A stretch of DNA of 64,000 nt from Mycobacterium dioxanotrophicus (GTDB lineage: Bacteria; Actinomycetota; Actinomycetes; Mycobacteriales; Mycobacteriaceae), in assembly GCF_002157835.1 (NCBI RefSeq), contig NZ_CP020809.1, forward strand, positions 7,440,001 through 7,504,000. The letters run 5' to 3'. Every line of letters starts with the position of its first letter. Positions within the stretch are counted from its first letter, which is position 1. Below are positions 8,697-17,692 of this stretch, in pieces. The translations under genes and the position numbers were made by a program. Below the pieces are notes generated by a model. That model saw nothing but the letters and a program-made list of their open reading frames with translations. It ran no database searches and had not been told where the DNA came from.

Positions 8697-9704
8697 ATGA
8701 CTCTCGGCGGCGGTGACTCGCCGAATCCGTTCGACGCACAACCGTTCGGCGGCGCCCCAACATCGCCGCCTGCTGTACCACCACCCCCTCCTCGGGAACA
8801 GCGAGGCAACACTCTCGCCACCCTGTCGGTTGTCTTCGCATTCGTCTTCGCCCCAGTGGGAGTTGTGCTCGGTCACCTGGCGCTGTCGGAGATCAGGCGC
8901 CAACCGCAGCAGGGCCGTGACCGAGCGCTGGTCGGCGTGGCGTTGTCGTACTGCGCTATTGCGATCGCGGTTGTCACCGTCGTGGTGTGGTCACTGCTTC
9001 ACCCCGGCGACACAGACACATCGCCACAAGCGTCGCCAAACAGTTCGCCGAACCGAGCCTCGACGACGGTGTCGACCCAAATGGCGACATCGTCGAGCAC
9101 TACGCCGACAGCACAGCCGAAATTGTCACCACACGACTGGCTACTCGACGGTCCCGAACTCACTGCGGTACTGCATGTTCCGTTTTTCCCCAACATCCAG
9201 TCTGAAACGGAAGGTCCCCTCTCGAGGATGTTCGACCGCACATCGATTGTGGATGCGCCGGAATGCCTCGGCGCCTACACGGTCGCAGCGGGAAATATCT
9301 ACGCACCTAGCGGGGGAACCGAGTTCGCCCAACAGGCATTGGCTCCTCCCGTCAGCGCTACCGGTTGGCTCGTCGAAGAGGCAGTGATCATCTACCCCTC
9401 CGAAGCAGTGGCTAGGGCCCAGTTCGCGGCTATGACGCAGCAGTGGAAAGACTGCATGGGCCGCACCATGACATTCCCTTCCAACGGGGAGAACTACACC
9501 CTAAAGGACATGCAAGCGACCGACTCGACACTCGAAGGTCTTGTCGGAGGACCCTCCCCTTCCACACCCAATCGGCGCACCGTTTCTGTGAGAGACAAGT
9601 ACATCGTCGATGTACGAGTTGTCGGGTACGCGAGCAACCACGACGATCCGGGAAGTGGTGCTTCTGACGTAGCCAATGCCATCTCCACGAAGATCGGCGT
9701 GTGA
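8697..9704 (+). CDS. DUF4190 membrane protein with extracellular PknH_C-like sensor domain
   Basis: The product is 335 aa. A short cytoplasmic tail carries an NPFDAQPFGG motif and prolines. It is followed by a two-helix DUF4190 segment at about residues 42-100, a Ser/Thr-rich linker and an extracellular domain from about residue 145 like the PknH C-terminal sensor. That domain has two cysteines (PECLG and KDCMG) in the usual disulfide spacing. There is no kinase domain. It follows espL after 74 bases, with GAAGGGG before the ATG, where M. tuberculosis has espK. It is the fifth member of a paralogous set whose other members lie at 33.3-36.1 and 52.9-53.6 kb, so it may link ESX-1 to that cluster. 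Function unknown. Confidence 0.75.
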   Translation: MTLGGGDSPNPFDAQPFGGAPTSPPAVPPPPPREQRGNTLATLSVVFAFVFAPVGVVLGHLALSEIRRQPQQGRDRALVGVALSYCAIAIAVVTVVVWSLLHPGDTDTSPQASPNSSPNRASTTVSTQMATSSSTTPTAQPKLSPHDWLLDGPELTAVLHVPFFPNIQSETEGPLSRMFDRTSIVDAPECLGAYTVAAGNIYAPSGGTEFAQQALAPPVSATGWLVEEAVIIYPSEAVARAQFAAMTQQWKDCMGRTMTFPSNGENYTLKDMQATDSTLEGLVGGPSPSTPNRRTVSVRDKYIVDVRVVGYASNHDDPGSGASDVANAISTKIGV

Positions 9705-9793
9705 ACCGCAGCCGCCATCCAATTCGACGAAAGTGCCGCTAAACCAAGAGAATCACTGCGTTAGCGTCGAACTCGGAGCAGCGGATGACCCCA

Positions 9794-10423
9794 TCAAGGC
9801 GTGGGCGCGATCGGCGGTTCGGGTGGCAATTGACCCGCCGGCAGATTCACCACGCTCTGCATCAGGAAGCAGTCTCCGGTGATTTCGAGGGTGGCGTACT
9901 TGATTTGGCCGAGCTTGAACTCGTAACCGTTGCCTGTCACGGCGTAATCGCGCTTGGCCTGATCGTTGAAGAGAGACGATTGGTCGGTCGCGCCGTAGGC
10001 GGCGGCTTCTTGACGGACGATGTCGTGGGCCGTCGCGAATTCCTCTGTTCTGAAGGTCCTTCCGAACACCACGGGATCGGCCATCGGCCGGCGGGCGATG
10101 TCGCCGGTGAGCTTTTCGCACGGCAGCCCCTGCCGCTTGGCATCGAGACCGTGCGGATCGTCCTCGAACTTCCACGTCTGCCCGGGAACGGCAGCGACGA
10201 TGCGTGCGGCGATGACGCCCGCTGTGTCGGTGATGCGTTGGCGGGCCGTTTCGAAGGAGCCTTTGGGCCGCAGACTGTCGATGAGCTGGATGGCGTCGTC
10301 ACCCTTCACAGTCTTCGACTCGTACGGATTCTCGGTCACCTGGCATCCACCCATCAGTGTTGAGGCACAAAGCAATAAGGACGCCGCCGCCAGACCGCGC
10401 CAGGCGCGCCGTGAACTCACCAT
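9794..10423 (-). CDS. LppA-like lipoprotein coupled to effector gene
   Basis: The 209-aa product has an Arg-rich start, a hydrophobic segment and the lipobox LMGGC with Cys near residue 27, so it should be a surface lipoprotein. The body contains RQRITDTAGVIAARI and a late cysteine pair (LPCEK and GDCFL), which resembles the mycobacterial LppA lipoprotein family. Its ATG overlaps the stop of the upstream effector by seven bases, the same coupling seen at the left window edge. It is convergent with the sensor-domain gene at 8697. I infer a partner or immunity role for the hydrolase-domain effector. A structural lipoprotein unrelated to the effector is the alternative. Confidence 0.7.
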   Translation of the reverse strand: MVSSRRAWRGLAAASLLLCASTLMGGCQVTENPYESKTVKGDDAIQLIDSLRPKGSFETARQRITDTAGVIAARIVAAVPGQTWKFEDDPHGLDAKRQGLPCEKLTGDIARRPMADPVVFGRTFRTEEFATAHDIVRQEAAAYGATDQSSLFNDQAKRDYAVTGNGYEFKLGQIKYATLEITGDCFLMQSVVNLPAGQLPPEPPIAPTP

Positions 10424-11964
10424 GACAGGGGCGTCTCCTTCACTGCGAGATCCGGACGGTTGAGCAGGATCGCGGCGAGGTTGTAGCCGGTCATCCGTTG
10501 TTCGGCATCCCGCCCGTAATCAGAATGCCCTGACGCGCCGGTCTTCGATTCGTAGCCGGGTATCGGCGTGTCACCGGCTGAGGTTTCCAGGTGTTGGAAC
10601 CGGAACCGCAGGTGCCCATCATCGTTGATGATGTCGTTGGGATCCGATCCCCAGCCGTGGAACGGCGCCAAAGCTCCGATCGGGTTGATCGGATCGTCGG
10701 GCGCGGCCATGACGAAGAAGTTGTTGTCGTTCATGCCGAGTTGCGCCGGGGTGGTGGCTTCAAAGCCCGGTGTGCCGTACAGCACGGCGTTGTCGACGTA
10801 GGCGCTCGCTCCCTCCTTCAGCGCGATGCCAGACGTCAGAGAGCCGTAGGAATGCCCGAACAGGGCCGTGGTGTGGCCCGGATTCTTCGACGCCGCATCG
10901 ATGTCGTGCAGGAAGGACGTGAGCTTCGGCGCTCCCGCCTGAGCCAGGTCGTCGCTGAGCATGCCGGAGTCACCGAGGTTGGGTGGCGGTTGATACCCCA
11001 CCCACGCCACAGTGGCGATGTTCTGGCTGTCGCCGACCTGTCGGGCGATGTCGATGGCTTCGTTGCGCAATTGGGCTGCCTCACCGGTCATCCCGGCTAT
11101 GGTGCCGCGCGTCGTCCCGGACACCCCGGGAACCGTCACCGACACGTGGTCGGCGGTGAACGGATCACCGACCGAGGTGGCCGCAGGGATCATCTGCGAC
11201 GGGTCGGCCGGCTTCTCCAGGTACACCAAGTGCGAACCGGGAACCTTCAGTGCGTCCTGGACTGCCGCGATGTCGGCCAGTCGATCACGCTTGACCTGAC
11301 CGTCGGGAAGGCGCTGGTATTCGTCGAGCATCTCCTGCAGCAGCTTGCGGTTCGCCTCGTCGATCTGCTTGATGTCCCCGGACGACATGTCGGTCTTGGT
11401 CGGCCGCTCGTCCTTGCCGTCGTTCTTGAATTCGTGGATGTCACGGTCTTTTTCGGCTCCGGGGCCGAACTTCTGGCGGGTCAGCGCCTCATATTCGCCC
11501 TTGAGTCCCTGGATCCGCCTGCCGATCTCGGTCATGTCGGCGGTGGATTTCCGGATGATGTCACTGATGTCGCCGGTGCCCTTGCTGACGATGGTCATCA
11601 GGGCCTGCCGGCCTGCGTCGTTGTTGGGTACCGAGGATGCGGCGCTGGCGACCCAGTCGCGACTCACATCGAGATTCTGCCGACCTGCGGTGACGACGGC
11701 TGCAGCGTTCCTCACTTCGGCGGCCATCCGCTTGTCCAGATCTGCGAGCTTGCCGTAGACCGCGGCGTGCTCCCTGTTGGCCGCGGCGTAGGCGTCCGCG
11801 GCAGAGCCCTGCCAACGAGAATCCGGCGCTGCCGCTTCGACGTTGGTCTTCATCTGCTGCAGCCGGGAACTACCGTCGAACCGCGAGCCGTCCTCGGGCG
11901 TGCCCTGGCCGAACGTCTCCCGCGCCTGCGACCAGGTCTCCAGGTAGGTATCGAGCAGCCCCAC
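10417..11964 (-). CDS. EspA-like N-terminal domain fused to alpha/beta hydrolase (DUF1023) effector
   Basis: The product is 515 aa. The GTG at 11964 follows a GGAGGTGG ribosome site and aligns with the start at 2634. Residues 1 to about 165 repeat the helical domain of the 244-2634 protein with few differences, including the RWQG turn. After a charged linker comes an alpha/beta hydrolase of the DUF1023 type, with the nucleophile elbow GHSYGS near residue 369 and a likely acid/His pair late in the domain (SGHSDYG). Candidate activities are lipase, esterase or cutinase-like, with no substrate visible. It follows eccD1 after about 140 bases, in the place of M. tuberculosis espJ. The shared N-terminus suggests ESX-1 export, but I see no YxxxD motif of its own. 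Confidence 0.75.
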   Translation of the reverse strand: MGLLDTYLETWSQARETFGQGTPEDGSRFDGSSRLQQMKTNVEAAAPDSRWQGSAADAYAAANREHAAVYGKLADLDKRMAAEVRNAAAVVTAGRQNLDVSRDWVASAASSVPNNDAGRQALMTIVSKGTGDISDIIRKSTADMTEIGRRIQGLKGEYEALTRQKFGPGAEKDRDIHEFKNDGKDERPTKTDMSSGDIKQIDEANRKLLQEMLDEYQRLPDGQVKRDRLADIAAVQDALKVPGSHLVYLEKPADPSQMIPAATSVGDPFTADHVSVTVPGVSGTTRGTIAGMTGEAAQLRNEAIDIARQVGDSQNIATVAWVGYQPPPNLGDSGMLSDDLAQAGAPKLTSFLHDIDAASKNPGHTTALFGHSYGSLTSGIALKEGASAYVDNAVLYGTPGFEATTPAQLGMNDNNFFVMAAPDDPINPIGALAPFHGWGSDPNDIINDDGHLRFRFQHLETSAGDTPIPGYESKTGASGHSDYGRDAEQRMTGYNLAAILLNRPDLAVKETPLSW

Positions 11965-12102
11965 GGACCACCTCCAGGAACTCAACAGTTGACTGTCAGT
12001 ATCCCAGGGAGGCAGCCACCCCTGGCGCACGAATTCTCGGCAGGCTGCCAAAAAGGTGATCCTGGGCGGCGCAACTGCCCCGCCCAGGATCGGTGACAAG
12101 CC

Positions 12103-13625
12103 TTAGTGCAGACGAAGATTTCGCAGCAGGTCGTACACCCCGGCGATCCACAGCAGCAGCGGAATCACTGCAGCGATCGCGGCACCGTCGGTCAATTCGA
12201 GAATGCGCTTGGTGACCGGGGAAACCCTCCGCACACCATCGGTGGCACCGACGGTGATCAGGGCGACGACACCCACGACGGTGTAGATCGCCAGCACCAG
12301 CCACGCGCTGTCCGGGTACCACAGGCACAGCCTGACCATCACGCCCGTCGGGACGATCACGGCGGCTGCCAGAAGCGCCCAGGAGCACCATCTTTCGGCG
12401 TACAGCCGAGACCGGAAGCCACAGACGACCGAAACCAGGCCGGCCACGATGAGGCTGTGGATGAAGAAATGGCCCTGCACCACAACGGCGATGGCGCCGA
12501 CGGACAACACCAGGGCACCCGCGGACAGGAAGCCGATCAGCAGCTGGCGGGTCAGCAGGCTGCGTTCCTGCAGCCGCACAGCCGATTCCGGCACCGACGC
12601 GATGATCGCCTGCCAGGTCGAGGTCTCTTCCTCAGCCGCGTCAGGACCCGCGACCGGGTCGAGCAGCTCGTCGTTGGAGACGACTTCGCCCGGCGCGGGG
12701 ATCGGCGGCAAGGCGATACGAGCCACGGCCACAGTCAGTTTCGCCGAGTTGGTGACGACGATGAGGCCGAACGCGATCGCTCCCGCAGGCACCCAGGCGT
12801 GCGATCCGTACCCGTAGGCAACGGCAGCACCCGTGATGGCGACCGCCAACACGGCGACGAACGACGCGACCTCGGCCCGGCCTCGCGGCCCGCCAACGTC
12901 AACAGCAACACCACAACCCCGGCACCAGCGACCTGCGGAGCTCCCAAGCCGTCGACGCCGTTGGGCAGCGGCACCGCCAACGCAGCGGCCCCGGCCAGGG
13001 CAGGCGCCGCACCGAGCAACAGGCTCTCGGCCAGGTTGACGTTGTCGTAGTTGGTCTGCGCGAACACACTTCCGCCCAGCAGCCCCAGTCCGAAGATCGC
13101 CAGTGCCAAGGGCCACCACCAACCGTGGTTGGTCTGGCTCCACGTCACCACGGACATCACCGTGACGGCCAGCGCAACCACCGGGATCGCGATCCCGATG
13201 AAGCGGTGCAGCGACTCCCGGGTGAACACCGGCGACTCGTCGAGCACGGCGATCGCGTCGATCACGTCCTCGACCAACGGCCGGTACCGCTCAGTGCGGC
13301 TCACCGACACCAGGGTCAGCAGCGATCCGTCGACCACACCGGAATCATCCAGCGATTCTTCGGCTTTCAGCGGCGGAGCCCCGGGACGGGCGAACGCCCA
13401 CGAGCCCTGCGCGGTGAAATCGAATCCAGCCAGCACGTCCTTCGGAGTGTCCTCGAGCAGATCGGCCAGGACACTGACGGTTTCGTCGATGTAGGTCTCG
13501 ATCGGCGCCGCCGCGGGCAGCACCAAATCGGTCATCCGCTTACCGGTGAGGACGGTGACCCGCGTCGTCGCCGGGCGGCCCGGCGTCACACTTGAGGTGT
13601 CTGAGGCGGCGGCGGTGGCGGTCAA
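12103..13625 (-). pseudogene. eccD1: eccD1, ESX-1 polytopic membrane channel component, one frameshift
   Basis: The frame opens at 13625 with a ubiquitin-like domain (residues about 20-100) and the first TM helices. It leaves frame near 12885 and continues in another frame to 12103 with the remaining TM helices, ending in an intact C-terminus. Joining the two pieces gives about 508 aa, the normal EccD size with 11 TM segments. The break lies in a GC-rich run: restoring one C to GCCGGGCC brings the frames back together. Every other part of the protein is conserved, so the lesion is either very recent or a sequencing error. EccD forms the bulk of the ESX inner-membrane pore lining. The start overlaps the espI stop by ATGA. 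Confidence 0.8.
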
Positions 13626-15046
13626 CGGCGTTCGAGCCTGTCGAAGTCATCGGACAGGGCCGCGGCCAGCTCGGTGATCCGGCGCTGGAAGGTGTCGCCG
13701 AGCAGATCCAGCTGAATCTCGGTGCCCTGGGCGATGTGCTTGTCCCACGGCAGCACGATGACTCGGCCGGGCGGCACGTGCCGCTCGAACTGCTGCACCA
13801 GGTCCTCGACGTCGACGTTCGGTTTGCCCGGGGTGACGTGGTTGATCACCACGCAGGAGCGGCCGAGTAGGTCTTGATAACCGTTCTGGCGCAACCAGTC
13901 CATGGTGATGGCAGCCTGCCGGGCGCCGTCGATGGAGGCGCTGGCGACGATCACCATGCCCGACACCGTGGAAAGCACGCCACGCGACGACTTCTGGAAC
14001 AGGCCGGCACCACAGTCCGCGAGCACCAGGTTGTAGTAGCGCGACACGATAGAGGTCGCGCCCTTCCAGTCGTCATCGTTGAACTCGCGGGTGGCGCCGC
14101 TGTACTCCTCGGAGGACAGCACCTCCAGATTGGAGGAGTTCATGCTGGTGTAGGCGCGAATGTCGTTGTAGCGCGACAACTCTTGATCGGACAGCAGGTC
14201 GGAGACGGTTGCCGCGGACTGCCGGCCGGCCCGATCAGCGAGGTTGCCGCCGTCCGGGTCGGCGTCGATGGCCAGAATGCGGTCACCGCGGATCTTCGCC
14301 ATCGCGGACCCGAGCGCAACGGTCACGGCGGTCTTGCCGACGCCGCCCTTGAGGCCGAAAATGCCGATCTGGTACGAATCACGCGCGTTGCGGCGGATCC
14401 GGGTGTGCAGATCCAACTCGTACACCTCGTCGGGCGACAGCCCGAGATTGATGCGCGTCATCAGGTAGAGCCAGTGCCGCCAGCCGCGCTGCGACGGCAT
14501 CTTCACGCCGGTCTTCACGCCGACGTGCGACAACGCGTCGATGGCGCGGTGATTGCCCATGGTCGCCGCGGAGGTCTGCGCCGGTTGGGCCGGAACCGGA
14601 ATCGCTTGTCCGGCACGCCATGCGCCACTGATCTCGGGGTCGAATTCGGGGAACTGCGAGGGCGCCGGGCCGGGGGCCACCCGGGCGGGCGGGCCGGGCA
14701 GCGTGCGCGGCTGCTCGTGGCGGGCTCCCGTGGGCATCTGCTGCTGCGGGGCGCGCAACATGGAGTTCTGCGGCCACTGCGGCGCGGCCGGGGGCGGCGG
14801 CATCTGGGGCATGGGCGGCGGCGCTTCAGCGTGCCGCTGCGGCGGAGCCGACTGCGCCTGGGTCTGCGGTGGCGTCACCGGCATGGGTGTCGACGGCGCA
14901 TCGCCCGATCCGGTATCCCCAGTCGGCATCGGCGGCGGTGTCGCCGTGGCCTTCAGAATGGCATCTCGGTCCACGGTGATCGTGGCATCGTCGACCGGTT
15001 TCCCCGGATCTGACGAGTGAAAGAGCCGGTCATAGTCGGCCGACAT
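13622..15046 (-). CDS. espI: EspI, ESX-1 MinD/ParA-like ATPase
   Basis: The product is 474 aa, shorter than the 666 aa of M. tuberculosis EspI because its Pro/Gln-rich N-terminal half is reduced. Residues 1-165 are disordered and Pro-rich. From about residue 180 the ATPase follows, with a deviant Walker A GLKGGVGKT near residue 227, IDADPDGG shortly after and LADCGAG as the Walker B region. EspI was reported to down-regulate ESX-1 when ATP is low. It lies between esxA and eccD1 as in M. tuberculosis, and its stop is coupled to eccD1. A paralogous ATPase is encoded at 28262-29791. Confidence 0.88.
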   Translation of the reverse strand: MSADYDRLFHSSDPGKPVDDATITVDRDAILKATATPPPMPTGDTGSGDAPSTPMPVTPPQTQAQSAPPQRHAEAPPPMPQMPPPPAAPQWPQNSMLRAPQQQMPTGARHEQPRTLPGPPARVAPGPAPSQFPEFDPEISGAWRAGQAIPVPAQPAQTSAATMGNHRAIDALSHVGVKTGVKMPSQRGWRHWLYLMTRINLGLSPDEVYELDLHTRIRRNARDSYQIGIFGLKGGVGKTAVTVALGSAMAKIRGDRILAIDADPDGGNLADRAGRQSAATVSDLLSDQELSRYNDIRAYTSMNSSNLEVLSSEEYSGATREFNDDDWKGATSIVSRYYNLVLADCGAGLFQKSSRGVLSTVSGMVIVASASIDGARQAAITMDWLRQNGYQDLLGRSCVVINHVTPGKPNVDVEDLVQQFERHVPPGRVIVLPWDKHIAQGTEIQLDLLGDTFQRRITELAAALSDDFDRLERR

Positions 15047-15170
15047 GGGGTCCCCTCAGAATAGTGAAAATAAAGATATTCAGGTGTCTACACCCAGGCG
15101 CACGCAGTGGGCGGGTGAGGCTTGGCCTAGTCGGCTAGCCTACCCGCCCACAAGCGTGCATATGGTCGTG

Positions 15171-15458
15171 CTAGGCGAACATGCCAGTGACGCCGGCCTC
15201 GGTCTGCGCCATGGTCGAGCTGGCCTCGCTGATGGTGTGCGCGAGGTTCTGCAGCGCGGTGTTCAGCTCGTTGGAGGTGTTGTCCCAACGGGTCTGAACG
15301 GCCTGGTAGGCCTCCGAACCCGAGCCGCCCCACACCGAGGCGAGCGCGGCCAGCGAGCCCTTGCCCTCGTCGAGCAGACCGTGGGTGGTGCTCACAGCGC
15401 CCTGGATCTCGCCGACTCCGCCTTCGATACCGGCGAAATTCCAAACCTGTTCCGTCAT
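15171..15458 (-). CDS. esxA: EsxA (ESAT-6), WXG100 ESX-1 substrate
   Basis: The 95-aa product equals the length of ESAT-6. It opens with [13 protein letters not shown] and has the WGG turn of the WXG100 hairpin at about residue 43, followed by [10 protein letters not shown]. The C-terminus ends in TGMFA as in M. tuberculosis EsxA. A GGAGA ribosome site precedes the ATG. It is encoded 32 bases after esxB. EsxA forms a 1:1 heterodimer with EsxB that is exported by ESX-1. Confidence 0.96.
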   Translation of the reverse strand: MTEQVWNFAGIEGGVGEIQGAVSTTHGLLDEGKGSLAALASVWGGSGSEAYQAVQTRWDNTSNELNTALQNLAHTISEASSTMAQTEAGVTGMFA

Positions 15459-15490
15459 GTCTGATTCTCCGTTTCTCTGTGGTCTCTAGG

Positions 15491-15790
15491 TCAGATGTTC
15501 ATCGCCGAGGACAGCGAGGAGGCCTGGTCGTCATCGGTCGAGCTGTACTGGGTGCCCGACTGGTGGATGTTCTGCGAGATGTCGTTCAGCTCCTGGACCT
15601 GCTTGGCAGCGGCCTCGTGGAACCGCGCGAGAGCAGCCTGGGCTGCGGTGCCGGCCTGGCCGACCATCTGGCTGGCCAGCGTGCTTCCGGTGGACTCGAC
15701 CTGCGCGATGACGCTCTGCAGCTCACCGGAGATACGCTCGAAATTGCCGGCCTCCTTGGCGAGGACGGCAACGTCTGTATTCATTGCCAT
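15491..15790 (-). CDS. esxB: EsxB (CFP-10), ESX-1 substrate carrying the secretion signal
   Basis: The product is 99 aa and has the CFP-10 signature KEAGNFERISGEL. The YxxxD export motif is present near the end (QYSSTDDD). The helix-turn-helix turn reads QMVG (Met42-Val43-Gly44) where most CFP-10 proteins have WRG, so the Trp of the WxG motif is missing. The C-terminal tail ends SSAMNI, near the Leu/Met-containing tail that contacts the third ATPase domain of EccCb1. The start follows AAGGGG. esxA lies directly downstream. Confidence 0.95.
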   Translation of the reverse strand: MAMNTDVAVLAKEAGNFERISGELQSVIAQVESTGSTLASQMVGQAGTAAQAALARFHEAAAKQVQELNDISQNIHQSGTQYSSTDDDQASSLSSAMNI

Positions 15791-15879
15791 GTTGGATACC
15801 CCTTATTTTCCTTTTGTCCTCACCATGGGTATGGCGAGTCTTCCGACCCTGTGGCCGGGAAGTCTTGTGGTGCAACCAC

Positions 15880-17208
15880 TTACCAGTCGTCGTCTTCGTC
15901 TTCCGACTGGTCGTAGGTCAGCGGCGTCGCAGCGGTAAGGCCCTGCTTCGTCGACTCGCCTTCCTTCTTCTCCTTGGCCGTACCGGTCATCGGACCGGCA
16001 CCGCCCGCCCCGACCGGAGCCAGGCCGCCCGTCGCGTTCGACGAGGCACCTGTGGCGGCCGGGATCTTGACGTCCTCGGTGGTGCCGAGCAGACCGGACA
16101 GCAGCGAGGTACGCGGCGTGGTACCGCCGAGGCCCGGCAGCGACGCCGCCCGGACCAGCCCGGCCCCCGAGCTCGGCCCCGAGCCTCCGGCCAACGGATG
16201 GTTCGAGAACGGCATCGCATTCATCAGCCCCATCTGAATGCCCTTGTCCTGCCCGCCGCCCATGCTGCTGAACTGGCTGACCATCTGGGTCACCTGTTGC
16301 AGCGGCTGGGTCAAGGTCTGCATCGGGCTCTGGATCATCTGCGCGAACTGCTGCGGGATCTGGGCGGCCTGCGATCCCATCTGCATGGCCATCTGCATCC
16401 CTTGCTGAAGGCCCTGCTGCGCCGGTTGCTGACTCTGCTGAGTCTGCTGACCCGAATTCTGTGCATTCTGCGCGGCGCCGACCGCGCGCTGCTCCCCCTG
16501 ATTGATTTGCGCTGCTGTGCGGCCGGTGATCAAACCGACCGACTCAATCATCGCAGTCGCGCCGACCTGTTCGATCACCAAATTTCGGAGGGCCCCCTCG
16601 GCGGCCCGAGGGGCCGTCGACGCCAACGCCGCAGCCGCGGTCGTCTCACCTACTCCGGGCATGACGATCGGCGTCATCGGCATGATCGGCTCGAACAGCA
16701 GGTTCACGGCCGTCTCGGCCTGGTAGGCATCCATCGCGCCGGCCGCCTGGTTCCACATCCGGACGACATAATCCGTCTCATTGGCGGCGATGGCTCCGGT
16801 GTTGACCCCGAAAAAGTTCGTCGCATTGAGAACCGCATTGGTGATGTGGTTTTCCTCGATCTCCGGAATAGGCGGAGTCGTGGCCAGCGCCACCGAATAA
16901 GCACTGGCCTGCGCCGAGGCCTGTAATGCCCGCTTCTGCGCTTGCAGGGCCGTGGTCCGCAGCCACATCACCATCGGCATGGTTGCCGCGACCGCGCGTT
17001 CGCTGGCCGCCCCGCTCCACACCGAGGTGAGGTTTTCCAGCGCCGCCGCCAATTCGTCGGCTTGCGTCTCCAGCAGCACCGCCATGGCTTCCCAACCGGC
17101 CGCGGCCTGAAGCATCGGCGCCGGGCCGGCACCGACCATCAACCGGCCCGTGTTCACCTCGGGTGGCATGCCGTGCCACGTGGGTGGCGCAGGCGGTACC
17201 GGGACCAT
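15880..17208 (-). CDS. PPE68: PPE68-type PPE protein of ESX-1
   Basis: The 442-aa product carries the Pro-Pro-Glu motif at residues 15-17 and the conserved PPE helical domain with a VWSG turn near residue 64. A central Gln/Met-rich segment follows, then a Gly/Ala/Ser-rich region and a very acidic end (SEDEDDDW). M. tuberculosis PPE68 is 368 aa, so the tail is longer here. PE35/PPE68 form a heterodimer recognised by EspG1, which is encoded in the same operon. No strong Shine-Dalgarno sequence is seen before the ATG; the gene lies 43 bases after PE35. Confidence 0.92.
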   Translation of the reverse strand: MVPVPPAPPTWHGMPPEVNTGRLMVGAGPAPMLQAAAGWEAMAVLLETQADELAAALENLTSVWSGAASERAVAATMPMVMWLRTTALQAQKRALQASAQASAYSVALATTPPIPEIEENHITNAVLNATNFFGVNTGAIAANETDYVVRMWNQAAGAMDAYQAETAVNLLFEPIMPMTPIVMPGVGETTAAAALASTAPRAAEGALRNLVIEQVGATAMIESVGLITGRTAAQINQGEQRAVGAAQNAQNSGQQTQQSQQPAQQGLQQGMQMAMQMGSQAAQIPQQFAQMIQSPMQTLTQPLQQVTQMVSQFSSMGGGQDKGIQMGLMNAMPFSNHPLAGGSGPSSGAGLVRAASLPGLGGTTPRTSLLSGLLGTTEDVKIPAATGASSNATGGLAPVGAGGAGPMTGTAKEKKEGESTKQGLTAATPLTYDQSEDEDDDW

Positions 17209-17251
17209 TGCTGGTTGAACCTATCTGTTGGAGACGAATGCTGACCGAGAG

Positions 17252-17545
17252 TTAGAGCGTGCTGGCCTGCGCGGAGTCGACCGCGTTGTAGATGCCCGAG
17301 GCCTCCGTGTACGCCGCACCGGCCCGAGTCAGCTCTTCCTGGGCGAACGTGTTCTGCGTCAGAGCTTCGACACCCTCGCTCGCGAAAGACATCGCGGCCA
17401 GGGCGGACACCTCGTCAGCGCCGGCAGGCACCAGTGCGGTCACTGCGGCGGTGGCGGTGGTGCCACCGGCGAGACCACGTGCGGCATTTGCGATAACCTG
17501 CGCAGCAATGGCTTCGGCGCCCGGATTGTGCATCATCGGTTGCAT
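17252..17545 (-). CDS. PE35: PE35-type PE protein of ESX-1
   Basis: The 97-aa product is the same size as PE35 and forms a two-helix hairpin. The strict Pro-Glu pair near the N-terminus reads Pro-Gly-Ala-Glu here (HNPGAEAIAAQ). A YxxxD export motif is present as IYNAVDS near residue 87. AAGGAGA precedes the ATG. PPE68, the expected heterodimer partner, follows directly. The PE/PPE pair is encoded just before esxB/esxA and after eccCb1, as in other ESX-1 loci. Confidence 0.9.
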   Translation of the reverse strand: MQPMMHNPGAEAIAAQVIANAARGLAGGTTATAAVTALVPAGADEVSALAAMSFASEGVEALTQNTFAQEELTRAGAAYTEASGIYNAVDSAQASTL

Positions 17546-17648
17546 TTGCTGTTCTCCTTTATTCGAGACGAATAGTAAGGACGTGCACCCACGAACAGCC
17601 CGGCTGCAATTTGCCGGTCCGCTAAGGAATCTGTCCCCCGATCCCTTT

Positions 17649-17668
17649 GCTGGCGGGCTGCCGCCAGC
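17649..17668 (-). terminator. Hairpin between eccCb1 and PE35
   Basis: A perfect 8-bp GC stem (GCTGGCGG / CCGCCAGC) with a 4-base loop lies in the 147-base gap between eccCb1 and PE35. No U-tract follows in either direction, so it may be a weak attenuator or an RNA-processing or stability element that sets PE-PPE-esx expression apart from the ecc genes. Confidence 0.35.
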
Positions 17669-17692
17669 GTTGCTGAGTGCGTTGAATAAATA

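Noticed and set aside
10591..12096. 501-aa plus-strand open frame opposite the hydrolase effector
   Set aside because: Same type of antisense shadow; the minus strand has clear domains and ribosome site.
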